From Apteryx mantelli (Eukaryota > Chordata > Aves > Apterygiformes > Apterygidae), in contig NC_089981.1 in assembly GCF_036417845.1 (NCBI RefSeq), positions 75,743,268 through 75,807,267 on the forward strand: 64,000 nucleotides of DNA, read 5' to 3'. Shown here piece by piece: positions 39,171 to 49,172 of this stretch. The position numbers and the translations under genes were made by a program. The notes below the pieces were generated by a model that saw only the letters and a list, made by a program, of their open reading frames with translations, had not been told where the DNA came from and did not search any database. How positions within the stretch are numbered: the stretch's first letter is position 1; each line of letters starts with the position of its first letter.

Positions 39171-39270
39171 TCTGATCTTCATTACACTGGCATACAGCTA
39201 AGGGATTCTGCTGAATTCTGTGACATTACTCTGGATTTATGCAAACATCAGAGATCAAAATTTTCCCCCA
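39171..39270. repeat. Palindromic element remnant inside the probable 3' UTR
   Basis: 'tctgatcttcattacactggcata' and 'ctctggatttatgcaaacatcagagatcaaaattttcccc' are degraded complementary halves of the family. It lies within the proposed BCL11B 3' UTR, so transcripts could carry it as a hairpin. Confidence 0.5.
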
Positions 39271-39661
39271 AAAGTGAAAATGTGCCTTTAAGGGCTCACA
39301 TTCCACCCTTGGCTATGCTGGAGCAATCCAGGCCTAAGAGTGATGAATAATTCCTGATTTATATCAGTTTAATTGAGATCCAAAATATGTCCAGAAGTCT
39401 TTAGGGCACAATGTTCAAGCCAGGAAGACATATCTATCTGTTAGGCAGCTGGACCAAATTGTCCTTGTTGTCACACCCATACCTCTCCAAATGCTCCAGC
39501 AGTTTTGCACCGATGAAGGCAGAGGAAGAATTTGGCACAGTAATTTTTTTGTTTGTATGTTTTACCGTCATTTCCCGAAACAGGGCTGCGCATTTTCTCC
39601 TTCTCCCCTTCGCTAGAGGATCAGCGCCTCTTCCGTCACCTGTCTTCCCCTTGACCCAAAA

Positions 39662-39694
39662 GGGAGAGAGAGAGCGAGAGAGAGAGAGAGAAAG
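39662..39694. repeat. (GA)n microsatellite in the probable 3' UTR
   Basis: GAGA run with one C interruption; on the BCL11B strand it reads as (TC)n. Confidence 0.9.
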
Positions 39695-40666
39695 AACAGC
39701 AAAGAAGAGAGAAAGCAAAAGGCACAGAATTTCATCCCAGTCCCAAACATTCAGAAATCTATGGAATGTACAATTAGGAGTGAACAGCAGCAAAGCAGAT
39801 AATAACATGGACTGGCAAGACCTGTACATGGAATAGGTCCTGTTCTGACAGGGAAGAGGAGGGCTTGTGCCTGGACCAATTTTACTTCAAGCCGGTTACA
39901 ACTGTACCAACAGCAGAGCATTTCACCGGTGTCAGAGCAGGTGCAACAGCTCTTGCTTTCTAAAGACTACAATGACTTTCTTCCAGCGGGCGGTGGCAGG
40001 GGGTGGGGGACACTGAGTGGGAGGCGGCAGTGAGAGGTAAGATGTGTTTGACATCTTCTCGTTTGCAAGGGGGAAAAAAATCTCCTCTCCCCCTCTCGAA
40101 CCTGCGGGGAAGCTGTGGGAAGTCACCTCAGACACCTTTACGGAAACCGAATTTCATCTAACACGAATAGGCAATAACCATCCAGCCTGGTTCAACCATA
40201 CCTGGTAAAACCTTGATGCAAGGGGTCCAGGCAACTTTGAAGTTATTTAGAGCCCTGTGGGAACAGCACTTTTTTGTAGGCCATTTCTGACAAAAAATAT
40301 ATATATATACAACTAAAATTATTTGTGAACAACAACAACAAAAATAAAAATAAAAAAGCACTTAATTATTTTGTTTTGTTTCTTTTACTCAAAGGTCGTC
40401 TAACAACCTCCTTTTTTCCTGTACAATAAGGACTTCACATACAAATTTTTTTTTATTTTTGCAATATTTTATCCTGCCAAATTAAAAAAATATATTATGG
40501 CAGCCTGTTTGTTTGTTTTTATTTTTATTTCCAAATTCACTAACAAAAAGGTACATTAAATCCCTTTAAAAGGACAAGCGTACAGTTAAAAAATTACAAG
40601 CTTCAGTAAAAATACAGCAAGTGCCTACATCATATGAATCAACCAATATCAATATCCATTCCAGAA

Positions 40667-40688
40667 GGGGAAGGGGAGGGGAAAGGGG
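40667..40688 (+). repeat. G-quadruplex-type motif (plus strand), within the 3' UTR interval
   Basis: Four runs of four G separated by AA, A and AAA. It is on the strand opposite to the BCL11B transcript, so it would form in the DNA template-complement or in an antisense RNA, not in the mRNA, where it is a C-rich run. Confidence 0.85.
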
Positions 40689-43251
40689 AAGAAAAAAAGA
40701 GAAAAATAGGTACAGGTCAGAAACGTGATTTTTTTTTTCTGCAAAGCAATAACAATATTAAGCACTTTTTTCTACATACTTTTTCTACATGGTGTAGCAA
40801 TCACCTTTTAATCCCCAAATACAAGTTTCTATACATTTTTTGAAATAAAAATTCAACACCCAAGGCAGAAAAAAATTTACTAAAACTCAAGACTTTACAG
40901 TTACAGTGACAAGAACAAATTTATAGACCCACCATTTAAATTTTACTGCAACATTTTCAAGGAAAAAAGAAAAGTTTTTTTTTTTTTCTTTCTGGTTTTG
41001 TAAAATGCCCAGGCATTCTCCATTATTACAAATACTGGTCCACTTTTACAGTAATCAAGAAATTTTAATATATATAATATATACTAAAACCCCGTCACCA
41101 AAAGAAAACAATATACACATGGCCATTATGGCATTTTTTTAATAACCTATTAAGCAAACTTTGAAAAAAAAAAAGATTGCTCAAACACACATACACACAA
41201 TTTTTTTTTACCCTTGTATGTATTCAATACTGTAAACGTATTTTAAGACAGAGTGCACTAAATTTAACTTTTAAAAAAAATTAGCTGTTGTTCCTGAATT
41301 GTTTTTCTCATTCAATGATAACAACTTGTAATTTGTGTCATTTGAGTTTTAATTCAGCAGTAAATCATTTCCATTCCATTTCCTAAGCAGCGTTGTCCTG
41401 AAAAAAAAAAAAAGGCTGAGAATAATTCAGCTAATGGATGTCCGAAGTTGTGCTGGGTATACATCTTCATTTGATTGGGTCTTATGGCATTTTCATGTCC
41501 ACTATCTTCAAACAGTAATTTTTTTTAAGTAAATGTGGCTCTTTTTTTCTAAAGAATGTACTTTTCTTGTTTTACTTTTTTTTTAAAAGTCTTTTCATTT
41601 CACAAAAACGTTTTGCATTTGTCTCAAGAGACTCAAATAGGAAGATCAGTTTTCAAGGCACTCACGTCAAATTGAATGGCAGTAGAAAAACTGTCCAATA
41701 AATTATTTTTATTTATTTTTCTTTATAGTGCCAGTATTGTGAATGCCATGCTTAGCAACACTGACACTTAATCTCAGCTGTTCCCTTACAGTTTAACCCA
41801 CCTTTGGGCCAAGTAGAAGAATATGATGTAATTTCTTGTTGAGAAGCCATTTTTCTCTTAACCACAAACAAAAGCTTTAAAGTGCGGGTCAACATAATTA
41901 AAATGTCTAACCATAATTGTCCACTGTTTGTTAATATTAGTCTTAATAGGCTTTACAAAATTTAAAATTTGAAAGTAGAGCAGGTGCATTTTTCTTTTCT
42001 TTACTTTTTTTATGTTGTAATGCTTTTCACCTAACATAATTCAATTCTGTTTCTAATTCAGTCAATTCAGACTTCAGCAGGAACAGAATCTTGCCAATAC
42101 AGGTAATTCAAGTCAAATTTATTTTTTCCCTTCCTTACAATAACATCATTGTACATCATATAAGATAGTTCTAATACTTCTATTCATAAACCAAATTCCT
42201 AAAATTTGAGTTTTTTTATTGAGAATTTGTCATCCTGTTGTAATTATTTTAACTACAGCAAATTTGGGCTAAGGAAGAGGCATGTACAGATGTCCTGAAC
42301 TCAGTTAGATTTGTGTTTGTGCAGTTCAAAAAGAGAAAAAGATGGCATTTGGTTCCTCCAAGGTTTGAAGAGAATATTGCAATACCTCAGATGTACTTTT
42401 ATTGTCAGTGGGAAGAGGGAGGGAAAGATACCCCAACAAGTGACAGAATGGCACCATTACATTGCCAAAGCGTTAACAACAAGAAGAAACTATCTGATAA
42501 TAATGCACAATTAAGAATGTTATGTTTTTCTGAATGTAGCTGCCTTCTGAAAATACCTGCACTCATGTCTTTTTAGTTGACATAACTTTAATGATGAAAT
42601 CTATCTAGAAAAGGCCTCTATCATTAGCAACATTGTCAGTGCTACATATTAGATCCAATTCCAAAAGAAAGTGCTAATTTTAAAGATTGTTATCCGCTGT
42701 ACAATTTTGATTTCCCTAATCTTCAAGGTTATTTAAAAAGAGGAAAGGAAAAAAAGGAAAAGAAGAAAGATCTCTGTTAAAATGCTGGCTTCTTCACAAG
42801 AAATTACACACGCTTAGCTTAAATTTCAAAAAAGCAGCGGCCCAAAAATTATAATTTAAAAAGATATGTTTCTCCCCTACAATGCAAGTAATCTCAGGCT
42901 ACGACTGGGTAAAATTAAAAAGGGATACCCAACAAAAATTTAAAAGAAATTTAAACAGAAAGAATAAAAAAAAGTACCTGCACATGCCAAAAAATTACAA
43001 AAACCCAATAAATACAGAAATTATTGCACAGTTAAAAGGCTCCACAATTTTTACTGCCTTAATCAACCCTCGGGTTTAATAGAACTTTGTAGACACAGGT
43101 TATATTTAAGTGCCAAAGTCTGGCACCTACCATAGTTATGCTAAGTTATGTTTACGGAGGCAAGTTAGGTCATCTTTTCTCAGTTGGCAATAGTTAAACT
43201 GTACAAATAAAATGTTACCTAGACCCCTGAAATTTAACCTAGTGGGGGGCC

Positions 43252-45263
43252 TTAGCTTCTTTCTGCCTGCTCAATTTTGACGTCATTTGTCAGCAAATGT
43301 TCTCCATGCCACTTTTTCATGTGTTTCTCCAGGGTGCTGTAAACACTGAAGGGCATCTGGCAAATGTCGCAGCGGTAGACCTCCTTCCCTATCTGGCCAT
43401 GCGTTTTCATATGACGCGTCAGCTTACTGCTCTGGGCACATGCATAGTTGCAGAGCTCGCATTTGTAAGGCCGCTCTCCAGTGTGGCTCCGACGGTGCAC
43501 CGTTAAATTGCTGCAGTTCTTAAAGACCTTGCCACAGTACTCACATGTATCACTCCTCCGCCCTTCCTTAGAACTGGGTCGCCCGGGGCCAGGACCACTG
43601 ATGTGGGGAGTGCTGCCTCCACTCGCCGTGCCGCTGCGCCCTGAGAGCCCCCCGTCTAGCATGTCCCCTGGTGGGGTGGAGAAACGCAGGCTCCCGTTCT
43701 CCGAAGAGTGCTCGGAAGAAGTTGCAAAGGGGGATTGTCGGGAGTCTGTGAATCCTAGAAACGGATCCTTCATGAAGTGCCTTGATGCTGCATACCCTAC
43801 CAGCCACTGGGAGTAAACATTTTCGGAAGGTATTATTGTTGCTGGTGGCAAGTCCAAATCTTTCTCTACCTTTATTCTTTTAGAAGAATTGTTTAAACTG
43901 GGGCTTGTGATAGGTGTCGGCTTGCGAGGGAACAAGTTTGGGAAGGGTTCACCTGGGCCAAAGTTTCTTCCATTGACTGTCCCTTCCTCAGTGCGGTCCA
44001 GCTCTCCTACCACTGAGTCTTCATCACCTGTATCTCTCTGACAGAGATCTCGAGGACACAAGTCTCGCTGGTCAGAAGACCTTTTCATGAAGCTACTCCT
44101 TTTCTGTTTTTCAGCTAGCATGTCATTATATTGCTGGATGGCACCTAGACTTACATTCTCTATAACTTTTCCCAGGACAAGGGATTTTTCGTCTGGTAAT
44201 GATTTGGAACCATTTTCTCGGTTGCGACTCAGCTCTGAGTCCATACTGAAACTTGACTCTGGCCTACTCTCGTTTTCAAGCTCCTCTTCCTCCTCTTCCT
44301 CTTCTTCTTCTTCTTCATTGTCATGGCCCAAGGAAGGATCGCTCTCATTCCTGAAATCTGTCTCACTGGATTTTAGTCCCTCTCCAGTAAGCTCGCTTGT
44401 GCCTGGCTCAGGGGAACTAGTGGTGGACAGTCCATCATCTGACCTGCCTGTCATGGAGCCAGCTTTATGCATATGTGTTTTCATATGACGCTTTAGCTTG
44501 CTGGCCTGGGAGCAAGCATGGTCACAGAGTTGACATTTGTAGGGCTTTTCTCCTGTGTGACTGCGTCGGTGCACAATAAGATTACTCTGGAACTTGAATG
44601 TTTTCCCACAGAATTCACAGGACTTACTCTTGGCCTGAGGCTGGGGAGGCGTAGTGCTGCTGGGGGGCATTGGTGGCAGTGGCGGGGTGCTCAAAAAAGG
44701 TGATTTAGGACTTGGCTGGAAAGGATTCAACAGGCGATGCATAGGGTTGGTGCGACTGGGCGAGACTGGAGGAGGGGTGGAACTGTTTCCTGCCAATTCT
44801 CGAAGCCTTCTGGAGAAATCCATCGCTGGGGACTCAATTGCCATGGGGTTTAAACGCATAACTCTGTCAAAGGCACTGGGATGCTGGGCAACTAACCCCA
44901 TTTCTTCGGCACTAAGGCGATGTGGATCCAGATGATGACGAGGCGGAGGGCTGAAAAGTGGAGGTGTGTTTGGGAGCCGACCCTCACCAAAGCCAGGGTG
45001 TTCACGCAAGATGGGTCCTGTCATCCGTAAGAGATTGAAAGGGTTGTTGTCTCCAAGGAAATTCATCAGCGGGGACTGTGCAACAGTCTCTGGTCCCAGA
45101 GGAGGAGGGATGGTGATGCGTGGAGTAAGGGAACTGTTTGAAGGGCTTGTTTCCAGGTAGATGCGGAATCCATGTGTGTTCTGGGCATGCTGAAGCAAGA
45201 ACCAAGCGCTATTAAAAGGCTGCTTGCATGTTGTGCAAATATAGCTTGAAGGCTCATCTTTAC
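43252..45263 (-). CDS. BCL11B: BCL11B (CTIP2) last coding exon, 3' part of the gene
   Basis: C2H2 zinc-finger transcription factor, nuclear; in vertebrates it acts with NuRD and BAF-type complexes and is needed for T-cell commitment and for corticospinal, skin and tooth development (family knowledge). Seen here: 669 codons plus TAA. Numbering from Lys1 after the split Gly codon, the fingers are C9/C12/H25/H30; a pair at C215-H235 and C243-H263; and a triplet at C573-H593, C601-H621 and C631-H652, with TGEKP/TGERP linkers. Proline-rich stretches flank the middle pair. A 12-Glu run is at 316-327. SUMO-type motifs IKVE (K464) and VKIE (K662) are present. The ending [16 protein letters not shown] and the [17 protein letters not shown] segment are BCL11B-type; BCL11A ends differently. 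The open frame continues upstream to an ATG at 45336, but that part is intron. Exons 1-3, including the first finger and the NuRD-binding N-terminus, are not in view. Confidence 0.96.
44281..44316 (-). repeat. BCL11B: 12-Glu codon repeat within BCL11B
   Basis: Mixed GAA/GAG codons give twelve consecutive glutamates (exon residues 316-327) in the acidic region between the middle and C-terminal finger clusters. BCL11A and BCL11B paralogs have an acidic tract at this place with varying length. The codon mixture (GAA-rich first half, GAG/GAA second half) means it is not a pure trinucleotide repeat, which should make it fairly stable. Confidence 0.95.
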
Positions 45264-45297
45264 CTATAAAAGAAAAACAGAAAGAACACTTAAAAAA
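45264..45297 (-). other. BCL11B: Splice acceptor of the last BCL11B exon
   Basis: Read on the minus strand, a pyrimidine-rich tract (TTCTTTCTGTTTTTCTTTTA) runs into TATAG, after which GTAAAGATGAGCC begins the exon. The AG occupies 45265-45264. The exon opens in the second base of a Gly codon, the phase expected just before the conserved [12 protein letters not shown] segment. This boundary, not the ATG at 45336, sets the exon start. Confidence 0.9.
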
Positions 45298-47805
45298 TAA
45301 TACAGTGGAGAACATTTCAATACAGTTGGCATGCACTTTATTTTGCTAACACATTTCCTCCTTAGCATTTCTGAAAGAAGGATTTAATTGCAATGTATTG
45401 ACTGATATAAATTGTTGAACAGCACATTTACTCACTGTGCTTATTCATTTAACATGTATGACAAATATCACACATACGCACTGGTGCTATATACATTTAT
45501 ATTCTCTAACTTGCATATAAAACCTTCCTTTATGACGCATGAGGATCCAAATCCTTTCACATGTTTATTCACAGAAAGGAATTTGTTTCAAGGGATTTAT
45601 GACTACATATGAAAATCAAACAAAACATGATGTTGTAGGTTTTATGGGGCACCTGGAAGAAGCTTCAGTATCATTTTCACTCTTTCATTTTATATTTTTA
45701 TATACTTTATGCAGCAGTCCCCTGAGATCTTGCTGTATTTAATTTATACATGCTCCAGTCATACTGGCCCTTCCATTTTTAAAGTACTATGTAGGTATTT
45801 ATCTGCACAAGTCCTATTAAAGTCAACAGGAGCTTGGAAAACGTACCCTTGCATAAACCACTTTGAGATGCTTTTTGCCAAAACACCAAGAAGCCACTCA
45901 AATGAAACATCCGGTAATCAAAGCCGACAGCACAGTTGCAATTAACAGTAACAAATGTCGGGCCGTGCTTGAACTGGGTCCCAAGAATTTCTGAGCCTGA
46001 GCCTGCCCTTCAACGCAGAAATGCTCACCAGAGCCAAAAACATTGTTCTGTTTGCCTTTCTAGCCTCTCTGAACAACTGCATAGAGGTGGAAAGCATTCC
46101 TTTAACCTTGATTCAGCTTTACATAAAAGACAGGTGTGGACAAGTCTGCACTACAGTCATAATTCTGCTAGCAAGAAAATTCCAGTCCTGGGCACAATAT
46201 AAACTATGTGCTATCTTCACAAAGCATTTTTTTTTTCCTTTTCAATTCCTCTGCAAGGCTCCAACTCTGATAAATCCATAAGTATGTGTCAATTTGAAAA
46301 TCACAGTCCAGGATTTGTTTTTTTAAATGAGGAGGAGGACTCCTGAAAAACAGGAGTTTTTCCTCCCCATTTTCAAAAATCTAAAATTAATTGCTTGTTT
46401 GTTTGTTTGCTTACAAAAGTGTGTATTTTGGCTAGTGATGGTCCCACTGCACCCAAAGGCACTAAACTTCCTGGAAGTTCAAAACCTGAGCCGCGCTTCC
46501 TGCCTGACCTGTAAGCGTGCAATGGCCTGAGCCGAGCCCCTGCTCCCAGCCTCTGCGGAGGCGTTCACACCTGCGGTCAAACTGCACAGTCCACTTCCAG
46601 ATGGGGGTATTGTGATTCACAGAAGCCTGTTGCTTAAGCTTGAAAGCAAAAGCGTTTATAAGGTGAATAAAACTATAATATCAAAACTGCCTTTTTTAAG
46701 ACTCACGGCAACCAAAAGAATTGTTAAATTAAGACACAGCATGAGAAGAAGGATTGCTGCCAACTGATGAATTCCCCTCTTCTGGCTGTTGCAGGAACGG
46801 CTGCTTCTACAAAACCTTAGACAAGGAGGATAAAGATTATCTACCTACCTATCAGCCTGTCAGTCTGTCTAATCTTATCACCCAAAGAACATCTATAAAA
46901 GCAGAGAGCACCTAGCAGAATGAGGCTTACTTACAAACATATGTGATAAACGGGGAGCAGCTTTCTTACGCTGCTCCTGATTTAGCTGGGCTGTTGCTGT
47001 GGACAGCAGCTTCAGACCCCGATTTCACTGAATCCGGCCCCCCGCCGCCAGCAAAAGCTGTACACAACACCGCGCGCGTTCCCGTTTGACTGACGGGGCC
47101 TCCATGCCCCAGCCCGTAACACGGGGTTGTGCGGGGCACTACCGAGGAGTAATGTACTCCCTTGCTTTGATTAATTGCTAACAACTGTTACTGGGAAAAA
47201 AAGCATGTTTGGGAACTGCATTCTGCTTGGGAAAAAAGTGACCATAACTACTATTGACATTAATGAAAGCCACATACAAACACTGAAAGGAACTGATACA
47301 TTATCCCTTAAAATCTCCTCAGCACTGAGGCAGTTAGGGAGTTTTATGTCAGCTCTGCAGCCAAAGCAACAGTAAATGCTCGTGTTATTACTTCAAATAT
47401 TTAAATTTCTGTTTCTTACAGAAATATGATGAAAATGTCTAGACCTTTAACTTTTCTTGCACAGCAACATGTGTAGTATAAAAAGTGACAAAAATCACTG
47501 AAGCAGACTAAAGTATATAACATACTCTGTCAAAAGCTTTTTTTAACAATATGTTTTACCTCAGTTCACCCTAGAATAGATTTTAATAAAGCCCCTTCTG
47601 AAGTGTGATCTAATAGCAAATGAAGTGCAGCATCTTACAAGGTCACATATCTTCAAATTAAAGAGTGCTCTGCACCCTTCACCTTCATTTTATCCACTCT
47701 AATTAATCGATTTATTACCCACAGCTGTTTGATTCTTTCATTTTTAAAGTCATAGCATGCATTTTTTTGTTTTTGTGGTTTTTTTAATTTAAAAAATAGA
47801 GTATG

Positions 47806-47826
47806 TGAGTGTGTGTGTGTGCATGT
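47806..47826. repeat. (GT)n microsatellite
   Basis: Short GT run, followed by GCATGTATTC. Confidence 0.85.
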
Positions 47827-48333
47827 ATTCTCCTTACTTAGTTCAAGAGCTGACAGAAGGAAGAAAACAGCTGTGTATTAGACAACAACAACAACAGCAA
47901 CACGTTTACTTCAGAAAAGGCACATATGCAAAAAGAAGAATTCCTGAACAGGCTGAGGATCAAGGCCAATCTAAAACTGAAATGGCTGATTAAAAAAATT
48001 ACCCTCAAAATGGCAGCTGGCTGGATGCTTGCTACTACATGTTATATGGAACTGAGATGTTTTGTTTTGTTTTGTTCTCCAAAACTTCACCTCTGTGAAA
48101 TTCAAGTGAGGAAAGTAAACCCCCTCCTTTTCAGTTTTCTTTCAAACAGAGGAAATTAGTGCTATTACTGATATAAGACTGACAAGCTATCAGTCATACA
48201 ACAGTCGTGTCTTCCTTTTTGTTTTGTTCAGCTTTTATGCCCCTAAACACTCCTCTTGAGGAGACCCCTACGTGACGGCAAAATTGACTGTAGGCTACCT
48301 GACTACCATGCTCTGACTGCTTCCTGAATGTTG

Positions 48334-48370
48334 GGTGTGTGTGCCTGTGTGTATATATATATATTTTTTA
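48334..48370. repeat. (GT)n-(AT)n compound microsatellite
   Basis: GTGTGTGTGCCTGTGTGT, then a run of TA dinucleotides. Confidence 0.9.
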
Positions 48371-48412
48371 ACTTTCACAACCCTCAAAGACTCTCCCCAG
48401 ACTCCCCTTTTA

Positions 48413-48438
48413 AAAAATAAAATAAAATAAAATAAAAT
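48413..48438. repeat. (AAAAT)n microsatellite
   Basis: About five AAAAT/AAATA units. Confidence 0.9.
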
Positions 48439-48799
48439 GTTCATTTGCATATTATCACTTCATGGTTATCTTGCCTAGAAGTTGCCCTGAGCAGTGTAGA
48501 CCCTCACTTTTAAGAACAGAACAATGTCAAAAAGTCTTTGAAGATCCACTCCGAACAGTTTTATATTCAAAAACTTGCTAAATATTTTAAACATGCCCAG
48601 AAACAGCCATGTATTGCTCAGGAATGATCCTTATATTTAATAATGCAGTGCACCTACACTATAAAACTCTTTGTTATAAGGCTACTTTTGATATATAGCT
48701 ATCTTAATCCCTCGCCACCTGCACTGAAGTCTGTCTAAATACCCACTTTATGACAACTAGCTATATAGGCTTTGCCATATGCAGTCTTTATCACTTTAG

Positions 48800-48912
48800 T
48801 ATGTGCTTGACTTTGAGCATGTGAGTAATCAACATCAATGAAACTTAAGCATACGCTGAAGTGCTTTGTTGGATAGTGATGAAATTACTCATGTGCTTAG
48901 AGTTAAGCACAA
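48800..48912. repeat. Inverted repeat, MITE-like
   Basis: A 28-nt arm at 48802-48829 (TGTGCTTGACTTTGAGCATG... ) pairs with 48884-48911 with only a few mismatches; the loop is about 54 nt. The words AAGCATGTGAGTAAT and 'gtgctttgttggat' recur in a palindromic element family spread through archosaur and turtle genomes. Confidence 0.7.
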
Positions 48913-49172
48913 GCCAAGACTTCATTAATACTGTTCAATGAATTGTACGTGGATTCAACCCTACAGTCTGTAAATAGGTATTATTTTAGGGACTGATGGC
49001 TCAAGTCTATCTTTTCATCTTTACATTGGTTGGTAGGTATCTATGCATGTACTGAGATGAGACACCCAGGCCATAAGCTCTGAGCAATGGATCACAGAAT
49101 CACAGAATCGCTGAGGTTGGAAGGGACCTCTGGAGATCATCTAGTCCCACCCCCCTGCTCAAGCAGGGTCAC

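Larger units (their letters stand above)
38150..43251 (-). other. BCL11B: BCL11B 3' UTR (probable extent)
   Basis: About 5.1 kb of very AT-rich sequence follows the TAA stop on the minus strand. It has no coding potential and no clear interspersed repeat until near its far end, where a decayed palindromic element is seen at 39171-39270. Mammalian BCL11B also has a 3' UTR of several kilobases (recalled, not checked here). Several minus-strand AATAAA hexamers occur (near 40.45, 40.52, 41.7 and 42.12 kb), so shorter tandem 3' ends are possible. The outer limit rests on the candidate signal at 38165-38170 and is an inference; RNA evidence would fix it. Confidence 0.55.
45300..48799. other. Intron next to the last exon
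   Basis: Mostly unique, with microsatellites at 47.8, 48.3 and 48.4 kb and a GC-richer block at about 46960-47130 (CGCGCGCG-like core) whose frames do not resemble BCL11B exon 3. Confidence 0.65.

Noticed and set aside
39411..39836. Overlapping 141- and 131-codon frames on opposite strands
   Set aside because: Both cross a GA microsatellite inside the probable BCL11B 3' UTR and read as low-complexity Arg/Glu or Leu/Ser.
44087..44488. 133-codon plus-strand frame opposite BCL11B with a poly-Ser run
   Set aside because: It is the reverse complement of the Glu tract and neighbouring coding sequence (GAA/GAG read backwards gives Ser). There is no independent gene signal.
43252..45263. Assignment to BCL11A instead of BCL11B
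   Set aside because: The C-terminus [33 protein letters not shown] and CDICQMPF are BCL11B forms; BCL11A has different residues at all of these.
45264..45336. ATG at 45336 as the start of the 694-codon BCL11B frame
   Set aside because: The first 25 residues come from the intron's pyrimidine tract and acceptor; the conserved protein begins at the AG at 45264.
46960..47190. GC-richer block considered as BCL11B exon 3
   Set aside because: The minus-strand peptides do not resemble the known exon 3 product, and the frame lacks a suitable donor ending in phase with the Gly codon of the last exon.
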